64,000 nucleotides of DNA from contig CAZUJF010000030.1 in NCBI GenBank assembly GCA_964619955.1, positions 1 through 64,000 on the forward strand. The letters run 5' to 3'. Shown in pieces: positions 43,777-52,299 of the stretch (the first letter of the stretch is position 1; every line of letters starts with the position of its first letter). The notes beneath the pieces are model-generated. The model did no database searches. It was not told where the DNA came from and saw only the letters and a program-made list of their open reading frames with translations. A program made the position numbers and the translations under genes. The DNA comes from JACQFK01 sp964619955 (GTDB taxonomy: Bacteria; Planctomycetota; MHYJ01; JACPRB01).

Positions 43777-44895
43777 ATGAAGGTCAAGTGTTCCCGGGGG
43801 CGGCTCCACGAGGCGTTTTCCATCGCCTCCTCGGTGGTGCCCCTGCGCACCACCATCCCGGCCATCACCTGCGTCAAGATCACCGCGGCCAAGGACAAGT
43901 CCGGCGGCACCCTCGAACTCGCCTGCACGGACCTCGAGTTCGGCCTGAAGCTGACGATCCCCGCCACCGAGGTGAAGGAGGAGGGCACGCTCGTCCTCCC
44001 CGCCGCCCGCATGGCGGGCATCCTGCGCGAGGCCGGCGAGGGCGACATCACGATCGACTCCGACGGCAACATCGCCCACGTCAAGCTGCCGGACGCCTCG
44101 TTCAAGATCGTCGGCATCGACCCCTCGGACTTCCCGACGGTCCCGACCTTCGAGGACAAACACGCGATCAAGATCTCCACCGAGGACCTCGGGGCGATGA
44201 TCCGCAAGACGCAGTTCGCGGTCTCCACCGAGGTGGTCCGCTACATGCTCACGGGCCAGCTGCTGGAGATCAAAGGCAAGGAAGTCCGCATGGTGGCGAG
44301 CGACGGCAAGCGCCTCGCCTACATCAAGAGCCGCTCGATGGGCAAGCTCGAGGGCGGCAAGGACATCCGCGTCATCGTCCCCACCAAGACCATGAACCTG
44401 CTGGACAAGGTCCTCACGGGCGAGGAGGAGCAGGTCTCGCTGAACGTCGAGGAGACGCAGATCCGCCTCAAGACCGAGCGGGCGCTGATCTTTTCGCGGC
44501 TCATCGAGGGCGCGTTCCCCGACTACGAGGCCGTGGTCCCCGCGAACCTCGACAAAAAGATCCTCATCGACCGCGAGGCGCTGCTCTCCGCGGTGCGCAA
44601 GTCCGCCCTGATGACGACCGACAAGACGCGCGCGGTGAAGATGATGCTCGGCAAGAACCGCATCACCCTCTTCACGCGCACGGCGGACGTCGGCGAGGCG
44701 AAGGTGGAGATCCCGGTGGACTACAAGGGCGAGGACCTGGACATCGTCTTCAACCCCGACTTCATCGCGGACTATCTGAAGGTGCTGTCGGAGCCGCAGG
44801 TGGAACTGCACCTGAAGGACCGGGGCGCGGCGGGCGTGTTCAAGAGCGGCAAGGACTACGTCTACGTCCTGATGCCGCTGACGATCAACCTGTAG
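43777..44895 (+). CDS. dnaN: DNA polymerase III beta subunit (sliding clamp)
   Basis: It encodes 372 residues, full length for the family, with the three clamp domains. Recognisable segments are SVVPLRTTIPAITCVKI, 'LACTDLEFGLKLTIPA', ARMAGILREAGEGDITI, RYMLTGQLLEIKGKEVRMVASDGKRLAYI, ALLSAVRKSALMTTDKTRAVK and the C-terminal YVYVLMPLTIN (the ends of clamps are usually M-P-x-R/L). The ring-shaped dimer tethers the replicative polymerase to DNA. It is followed after 3 nt by dciA and then gyrB, a conserved replication grouping; dnaA is not in the window. Confidence 0.95.
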   Translation: MKVKCSRGRLHEAFSIASSVVPLRTTIPAITCVKITAAKDKSGGTLELACTDLEFGLKLTIPATEVKEEGTLVLPAARMAGILREAGEGDITIDSDGNIAHVKLPDASFKIVGIDPSDFPTVPTFEDKHAIKISTEDLGAMIRKTQFAVSTEVVRYMLTGQLLEIKGKEVRMVASDGKRLAYIKSRSMGKLEGGKDIRVIVPTKTMNLLDKVLTGEEEQVSLNVEETQIRLKTERALIFSRLIEGAFPDYEAVVPANLDKKILIDREALLSAVRKSALMTTDKTRAVKMMLGKNRITLFTRTADVGEAKVEIPVDYKGEDLDIVFNPDFIADYLKVLSEPQVELHLKDRGAAGVFKSGKDYVYVLMPLTINL

Positions 44896-44898
44896 GAC

Positions 44899-45222
44899 GT
44901 GAACTGCGTGCAGACGGGGCGCCGCGGGGAGCCGAAGGCGATCGGGGGGCTCATGAAGGAGCTCCTGAAATCGGTCGCCGGGCCCAAGCGGCGCGAGCTG
45001 GAGGAGTTGAACGAAGCCTGGACCCGCGCGGCGGGTCCCGATGTGGCCCGGAGGTCATGGCCGTTGAGCCTGGGTAGAGGGGGACAGTTGACCGTCCGGT
45101 TCGAATCGGCGGCCCTCCGTCAGGAGGTCCAGGCGTTCCGCAAGGCGGAGATCCTGGCGAAGCTGCGCGAGGCCTTTCCCGCGCGGCGCATCGCCGCCCT
45201 GAAATGCGTGTTGGGGGGCTGA
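44899..45222 (+). CDS. DciA-like (DUF721) protein
   Basis: It encodes 107 residues from GTG 44899; ATG 44953 with a GGGGGG stretch just upstream is an alternative but would remove part of the domain. The sequence 'AIGGLMKELLKSVAG', 'LNEAWTRAAGPDVARRSWPLSLGRGGQLTVRFESAALRQEV' and 'ILAKLREAFPARRIAALKCVLG' is a DUF721 domain. DciA proteins help load the replicative helicase DnaB in bacteria without DnaC. The place between dnaN and gyrB is the usual one. Confidence 0.85.
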   Translation: MNCVQTGRRGEPKAIGGLMKELLKSVAGPKRRELEELNEAWTRAAGPDVARRSWPLSLGRGGQLTVRFESAALRQEVQAFRKAEILAKLREAFPARRIAALKCVLGG

Positions 45223-45243
45223 GCCCCCCGGACCCGAAAGAGC

Positions 45244-47685
<2,442 letters not shown>

Positions 47686-47721
47686 GCGGCGGGCGAGAGG
47701 CGTCAGGCGAAGAGAGGCAAC

Positions 47722-47931
47722 GTGAGTCAGCAGACGGCGAAGAACGCGTGCCCGGCCTGCGGGGTCAAGTTCCGCACCGGGGGGCTGCTGCCGCTCCAGG
47801 AGCAGCAGCGGCTCGAGAAGGTGGGGATCTTCGACCTGGGCGAGCCGCCCGAGCAACTCGCCTGCCCGAAGTGCAAGGCCAGCCTCAAGGTGGTGACCGT
47901 GCGGATGGGAAGCTTCTTCCAGAAGGCCTGA
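47722..47931 (+). CDS. Small zinc-ribbon protein
   Basis: It encodes 69 residues from GTG 47722 with AGAGAGG upstream. CPAC (residues 10-13) and CPKC (49-52) form a four-Cys zinc ribbon. The stretch between (FRTGGLLPLQEQQRLEKVGIF) is helical. There is no enzyme motif. It may bind nucleic acid or a protein partner. It lies between gyrB and the next small gene with 4 nt spacing. Confidence 0.6.
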   Translation: MSQQTAKNACPACGVKFRTGGLLPLQEQQRLEKVGIFDLGEPPEQLACPKCKASLKVVTVRMGSFFQKA

Positions 47932-47935
47932 TGCG

Positions 47936-48229
47936 ATGGGCAGCTTCGAACGGTCCGGCCGCTTCCAGGATCGCGAGCGTTTTCTGGCGGGCGTGAAGGA
48001 CAAACTGGCCAAGGTCGTGGGCGGCCCCGGGCAGGGGATGACGACGACCTGGGAGAAGTCGGGGGCGGACGACGTCGGCCGCCTCGCGGGCTTCGGGGTC
48101 AAGGTCGAGCTCGTGGTCGGCGCCTCGACCTGGACCTGCAAGGCGGACATCCCGGTCTGGCTGCCCATCCCCCAGAGCATGATCGAGCAGAAGTTCGACG
48201 AGAAGTTCGCCGATCTCGGGAAACTGTAA
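47936..48229 (+). CDS. Small protein resembling polyhydroxyalkanoic acid system proteins
   Basis: It encodes 97 residues from ATG 47936. The C-terminal half, 'FGVKVELVVGASTWTCKADIPVWLPIPQSMIEQKFDEKFADLGKL', matches the pattern of the small PHA-granule system family (a two-layer domain with a V-x-V-x-LP core and an I-E-x-K tail). No PHA synthase or phasin gene is nearby, so the name is only a family resemblance. Confidence 0.45.
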   Translation: MGSFERSGRFQDRERFLAGVKDKLAKVVGGPGQGMTTTWEKSGADDVGRLAGFGVKVELVVGASTWTCKADIPVWLPIPQSMIEQKFDEKFADLGKL

Positions 48230-48235
48230 AAGCGC

Positions 48236-48264
48236 TGGAACTGGACGATTTCCGCCATTAGAAT
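48236..48264 (+). promoter_or_regulatory. Putative promoter giving a near-leaderless transcript
   Basis: TGGAAC (48236-48241), 17 nt, TAGAAT (48259-48264), with the GTG start codon at 48274 only 9 nt downstream. No ribosome binding site is visible before this GTG. Confidence 0.4.
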
Positions 48265-48273
48265 CGGACTCCT

Positions 48274-48633
48274 GTGCCGACCCGCAAGAGCGACATCACG
48301 ATCGAGCAGATCGCCAAGGAGACGGGCGTGGACGCGGATCTCGTCCGCGACATCCTCCGGGAGCAGCCCGGCGTGGGCGCGTCCCGGGATACCCAGGACC
48401 GCGTCTTCAAGACGGCGCGCAAGCTGGGCTACGACTTCCGCAAGCTGAAGATCGGCAAGCGCATGCAGCACCGCAAGGAGCTGCTGGACGAGGTCCTGGA
48501 AAAGCTGGCGGAGAACAGCGGCTGGACCCGCGCGGACGTCGTCAAGTACCTCAAGGAGTCCCGGGCCCTCATGGACCGCGTGCACCAGCGCGTCTTCCGG
48601 GACGAGTTCGGCGAGGGCGGCGGCCGGCGCTAG
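48274..48633 (+). CDS. Stand-alone LacI-type helix-turn-helix protein
   Basis: It encodes 119 residues from GTG 48274. Residues 7-60 match the LacI DNA-binding head: ITIEQIAKETGVDADLVRDI, then 'GVGASRDTQDRVFKTARKLGYDF'. The sugar-binding domain of LacI proteins is absent; instead there is a basic helical tail (KIGKRMQHRKELLDEVLEKLAENSGWTRADVVKYL). It may act as a small DNA-binding or nucleoid-type protein. The target is unknown. Confidence 0.65.
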   Translation: MPTRKSDITIEQIAKETGVDADLVRDILREQPGVGASRDTQDRVFKTARKLGYDFRKLKIGKRMQHRKELLDEVLEKLAENSGWTRADVVKYLKESRALMDRVHQRVFRDEFGEGGGRR

Positions 48634-48659
48634 TGGTTCGACTGACTCACCACTAGGCG

Positions 48660-50051
48660 TCAGGCGCCGGGGGCTTCCGCTTCCGAGAGCAAGCGCGGCA
48701 GTTCTCCGAGCAGGTAGAACGGGAGAGAGAGAAGCCGGAACGGGTGCGGGGGCCTGCCGGGCAGTGTCGCGACGACGTCCCGGACCTGCAGGGGTTCGGA
48801 GCAGACGCGCACGCCGAGATCCAGGTTCTTTTCGGCCACCATCCGGTGCAGGCTGCGCAAGGCTCCGGTGGCGCCGGCTTTCACCTCGACAGGGACGATG
48901 CGGCCGCCGGCCTGGAACACGTAATCCACCTCGGCGTTGCTGCTCCGGGCTTCGCGGATCCAGGTGAACAGCGCGGGTTCCTGGTTGAAGGGCCGGCAGG
49001 CGCGCAGTTCCTGGCCGACCAGTTGCTCGGCGAGCTGCCCCTCGTTGATCAGCGTGAGGTCCTGCCGGCCGGAGACGGCGAGGGCATCGACACCGCACAT
49101 CGTCGCGTAGAGGCCGACATCCAGCAGGCAGACTTTCTGATGGCGTTCGTCGACCTCGGCGCCCAGGGGGATGCCGTTGGCCCGGGTGCGCAGCACGGGC
49201 GTCAGGACCCGGGCCAGGGCGAGCAGTTGGAAGGCGTCCTTGAGCTCCCGGCTTTTCTCCTCGCGGTCGACCGCGGACGGCATGAACTTCCGGCCGACCA
49301 GCCGCGGCAACGCGGCGAAGACCTTGCCCAGGCGGCCGGTGTTCACTTTGAGGGGTGCCCGTGTCGAGTACTTGGCGAAATCGTCCCGGAGGGTCTGGAG
49401 CAGGTCGCGGTGCAATTCCGAGACGGCGGCAAAGGAGCGGGTGTCGAGCCAGGTCTTCACGGCAGCCGGCATTCCGCCGACCAGGGTGTAGGTCCGGACC
49501 AGTTCCATGGCTTTGGGGTGAAGGATCGCCGGGAGTTTCGCCGTCGGCGTGCAGGCCTGGATCGCCAGGAGCAGGCGGTCTTCGCCGCAGGCGAGCAGGA
49601 ATTCGGCGAAGGACATCGGCTCCAGATGGCCGTACGTGATCCGGCCCATCGGCATCGAACAGGCCGGATCGGCAAGGGCGAAGTCGAGCAGGGATCCGGC
49701 GGCGATGAGATGGAGGTCCGGGAGTTCCTCGTGGAACCAGCGCAGCTTTGCCAGGATCTCGGGGGCGGTCTGGATCTCGTCCAGGAACAGCAGGGTCCTG
49801 CCTGGCGCGATGGCCCGTCGCAGTCGGATCTCAAGCAGGGCGAGCACCGCCCTTGGGTCGTTGGGGGCGAAGCAGGGGGCCAGATCCGGATCCCGCTCCA
49901 GGTTGACATAGGCCAGATCCCCCTGGAACTGCTCCGCGAGATGTTTGATGAGCCATGTCTTGCCCGTCTGGCGAGCCCCGCGAAGGACGAGGGGTTTACG
50001 TCCGGGCTGCGCCGCCCATGTGGCCAGTGGGCTCTCGGCAAGGCGCTTCAT
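48660..50051 (-). CDS. AAA+ ATPase with DUF4143 C-terminal domain
   Basis: It encodes 463 residues from ATG 50051; ATG 50060 and TTG 50066 are in frame and none has a ribosome binding site. Walker A is LRGARQTGKTWLIKHL, Walker B LLFLDEIQTAP, and sensor I LIAAGSLLDFAL. The C-terminal part has SSNAEVDYVFQAGGRIVPVE and VKAG, a PD-(D/E)xK nuclease-like core typical of DUF4143. These proteins are common in accessory DNA and often called ATP-binding proteins of unknown role. Two palindromes overlap and precede the start codon. Confidence 0.8.
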   Translation of the reverse strand: MKRLAESPLATWAAQPGRKPLVLRGARQTGKTWLIKHLAEQFQGDLAYVNLERDPDLAPCFAPNDPRAVLALLEIRLRRAIAPGRTLLFLDEIQTAPEILAKLRWFHEELPDLHLIAAGSLLDFALADPACSMPMGRITYGHLEPMSFAEFLLACGEDRLLLAIQACTPTAKLPAILHPKAMELVRTYTLVGGMPAAVKTWLDTRSFAAVSELHRDLLQTLRDDFAKYSTRAPLKVNTGRLGKVFAALPRLVGRKFMPSAVDREEKSRELKDAFQLLALARVLTPVLRTRANGIPLGAEVDERHQKVCLLDVGLYATMCGVDALAVSGRQDLTLINEGQLAEQLVGQELRACRPFNQEPALFTWIREARSSNAEVDYVFQAGGRIVPVEVKAGATGALRSLHRMVAEKNLDLGVRVCSEPLQVRDVVATLPGRPPHPFRLLSLPFYLLGELPRLLSEAEAPGA

Positions 50052-50052
50052 T

Positions 50053-50104
50053 TTGTACATTATCAAATGTACTAACGATGATTAGTGCATTGATTAATGT
50101 ACTA
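50053..50104. promoter_or_regulatory. Two operator-like palindromes, 30 bp apart
   Basis: Site 1: TTGTACATT (50053-50061), 4 nt, AATGTACTA (50066-50074). Site 2: TAGTGCATT (50083-50091), 4 nt, AATGTACTA (50096-50104). Both fit TAGTACATT-n4-AATGTACTA with one mismatch each. Their centres are 30 bp apart, about three helical turns, and site 1 covers the start of the ATPase gene. Confidence 0.6.
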
Positions 50105-50147
50105 ATTAAGTATAAAAAACAATAGTCTTTTATATTATCACGGCATA

Positions 50148-51134
50148 TTAATGGGAATGCGGGTGCGCATGGCCCTCGTGGCCGTGCGGCGTGCCGTGTT
50201 CGCAGCCCAGCGCCTCGCCGGGCCCGGTCTCGAACTGCAGCGTGGCGTGGTTGATCTCCCAGCGCTCGTCCAGGAGTTCCTGCGCCCGCTTTCCGATGCG
50301 TTCCGACTCCGAGACCGGCACGTCCTCCTTCAGCCGCACGTGCGCGGTGAGGGAGTGCATCCGGGAGGTGATCGTCCAGACGTGCAGGTCGTGCACCTCG
50401 AGCACGCCGGGCAGGGCCTGGAGGGCGGCGCGGACCTCGTCGAGTTTCACGTGCGGCGGCGCGGCCTCGAGGAGCACCGCGACCGACGCGCGCAGCAGGG
50501 ACACACACCAGCCCAGGATGAGGATGCTCAGCAGCACGGCCACGAGCGGATCGGCGGGGCTCCAGTTCCAGAAATACACGGCGGCGCCGGCGGCGAGGAC
50601 CCCCACGGAACTCGCGCCGTCGGCGACCATGTGCAGAAAGGCTCCGCGGATGTTGAGGTCGTGTTTCGCGTGGTGGTGGAGCAGGGAGGCGCAGACGATG
50701 TTCACGACGAGCCCCACGGCGCCCACGATGAGCGTGCCGGCGGCGTGGATCGGGACGGGATGGCGCAGGCGCTGGACGGACTCGTAGAGCACGTAGCCCG
50801 CCACGGGCAGCAGGGCCAGGCCGTTCACGAGGCCGGCCAGGATCTCGACGCGCCAGTAGCGCCAGGTCTTCTCCGGAGGGGCGGGCCGGGTGGCGATGAC
50901 GATGGCCGCGTACGAGAGGCCGAGCGAGAGCAGATGGGTGAGCATGTGGATCGCGTCCCCGAGCAGCGCCAGCGAATGGGTCATCCAGCCGCCCACGAAC
51001 TCGGCGAGCATCGTGAGCGCGGTGAGGAGGATGACCGTCAGAAGCCGGCGCTTCTCCCCGGAGCGGACCACGCCGATGTGCATGGCGCTTTCGCTCAGTC
51101 TCGGATGGTGATGCTGCTCCCCCATGGCCCCCAT
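50148..51134 (-). CDS. Cation diffusion facilitator (CDF) metal exporter
   Basis: It encodes 328 residues from ATG 51134; ATG 51125 is equally possible. Six membrane segments carry the CDF metal site in HSLALLGDAIHMLTHLLSLG (HxxxD) and FLHMVADGASSVGVL (HxxxD). A cytoplasmic domain follows (VHDLHVWTITSRMHSLTAHV), then a metal-binding tail CEHGTPHGHEGHAHPHSH. The N-terminus also has three His. It probably exports zinc or cobalt in exchange for protons. The gene starts back-to-back with the ECF sigma operon. Confidence 0.88.
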   Translation of the reverse strand: MGAMGEQHHHPRLSESAMHIGVVRSGEKRRLLTVILLTALTMLAEFVGGWMTHSLALLGDAIHMLTHLLSLGLSYAAIVIATRPAPPEKTWRYWRVEILAGLVNGLALLPVAGYVLYESVQRLRHPVPIHAAGTLIVGAVGLVVNIVCASLLHHHAKHDLNIRGAFLHMVADGASSVGVLAAGAAVYFWNWSPADPLVAVLLSILILGWCVSLLRASVAVLLEAAPPHVKLDEVRAALQALPGVLEVHDLHVWTITSRMHSLTAHVRLKEDVPVSESERIGKRAQELLDERWEINHATLQFETGPGEALGCEHGTPHGHEGHAHPHSH

Positions 51135-51147
51135 GGTACCACACGCC

Positions 51148-51176
51148 TTGAGCGCCCCGGCAGGCTCTGTTAAGCT
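51148..51176 (+). promoter_or_regulatory. Putative promoter of the ECF sigma operon
   Basis: TTGAGC (51148-51153), 17 nt, TAAGCT (51171-51176). The ~75-nt leader contains small hairpins (GGAGGG/CCTCCC and GGCGGC/GCCG, about 51196-51222). Confidence 0.4.
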
Positions 51177-51257
51177 GTCGATTCCGCGTCGATTGGAGGG
51201 AACCTCCCGGCGGCTCCGCCGTACCTGCTCAGCTTCCGAAAAGCGGGGAGGTGGGTT

Positions 51258-51914
51258 ATGGCGGAATCGGGAACCATCGCCGGGATCCTGTCGTGTAACG
51301 TCATGGCGGCACGAGACGAACTGGCATCGCTGCCCGACAACGAGCTGATGGCGCGCCTCAAGACGGCGCCGCCGGCGGAACTCATGTCGGGCTTCGAAAT
51401 CCTGGTGGGGAGGCACAAGAACGCGATCGTCTCGTTCCTGTTCCGCTACACGGGGGATTTCCGGACGGCGGAGGATCTGTCGCAGGAGGCCTTTCTGCGT
51501 GTCTTCAAGAAGCTGCAGGACTACAATAGCTCCGCGAAGTTCTCCACCTGGCTCTACACCATCGCCTCGAACCTCGCCAAGGACGAATTCAAGCGCCGCG
51601 CGCGGCATCCGGCGCGCTCCCTGGACTGGCGCGGCGGGGGCGACACGACGCGCAACGTGCCGCAGGCGAAGGCGGACACGACGGAATCGGTGCCGGACGT
51701 CCGTCTGGAGCATGAGGAGACGCGCCAGGGGGTGAACCGGGCGCTGGACCTGCTTGAGGCCCACGATCGCGAGATCCTGGTCCTCAAGGACGTCCAGGAG
51801 CTCTCGTACGAGGAGATCTCCCAGGTGCTCGACGTGCCGATGGGCACGGTCAAGTCCCGGATCTCGCGGGCGCGGACGGCCTTCAAGGAAGTCTGGAAGA
51901 ACATGGGGGTTTGA
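51258..51914 (+). CDS. ECF sigma factor (RpoE-like)
   Basis: It encodes 218 residues from ATG 51258 with GGAGGTGGG upstream. Region 2: FEILVGRHKNAIVSFLFRYT, 'DFRTAEDLSQEAFLRVFKKL' and FSTWLYTIASNLAKDEFKRR. Region 4: ALDLLEAHDREILVLKDVQE then 'LSYEEISQVLDVPMGTVKSRISRARTAFKE'. A linker of ~45 residues lies between. It directs RNA polymerase to a small regulon and is likely held inactive by the zf-HC2 protein encoded two genes downstream. Confidence 0.92.
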   Translation: MAESGTIAGILSCNVMAARDELASLPDNELMARLKTAPPAELMSGFEILVGRHKNAIVSFLFRYTGDFRTAEDLSQEAFLRVFKKLQDYNSSAKFSTWLYTIASNLAKDEFKRRARHPARSLDWRGGGDTTRNVPQAKADTTESVPDVRLEHEETRQGVNRALDLLEAHDREILVLKDVQELSYEEISQVLDVPMGTVKSRISRARTAFKEVWKNMGV

Positions 51915-51915
51915 G

Positions 51916-52296
51916 ATGAAGAACGCATCGGGCTGGTTCTGCTTCGTGCTGCTGCTGGGGGCGGTCGGCGGCTTCTCGGCGGGGCGCTGGGACGTGCAGG
52001 CGCAGTCGCTCGACAACAAGTCGACGCGCTATCTGGCCGGGACGCTGACCTACGGGCAGTCCACGGACGCCTTCGTGCTCTTCGACACGCAGACCAACCG
52101 GCTGGCCCTCTACACGGTCGGCGGCAACAAGCGGCTCGAACTCATGGCGGTGCGCGAGGCGACCTGGGACTTCCGCCTCGCCACGTTCGGCAAGCAGGAG
52201 CCCACGGTGCACGAGGTCAAGGACGCCTTCGAGAAGGCGGAGAAGGCCGGCCGCGCGGGCGAAGCGGTGATCCCGTCGGACAAGGACAAAAAATAG
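51916..52296 (+). CDS. Small secreted protein in the sigma operon
   Basis: It encodes 126 residues from ATG 51916, one base after the sigma factor stop. A signal peptide (WFCFVLLLGAVGGFSAG) is followed by TLTYGQSTDAFVLFDTQTNRLALYTVGG and KRLELMAVREATWDFRLA, a short beta-rich fold, and a Lys-rich tail. Its position between sigma and anti-sigma genes suggests it takes part in sensing in the periplasm. No family was recognised. Confidence 0.65.
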   Translation: MKNASGWFCFVLLLGAVGGFSAGRWDVQAQSLDNKSTRYLAGTLTYGQSTDAFVLFDTQTNRLALYTVGGNKRLELMAVREATWDFRLATFGKQEPTVHEVKDAFEKAEKAGRAGEAVIPSDKDKK

Positions 52297-52299
52297 CCG

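Noticed and set aside
43705..45243. Replication origin near dnaN and gyrB
   Set aside because: dnaA is absent and I found no cluster of TTATCCACA-like boxes or AT-rich unwinding region in the gaps.
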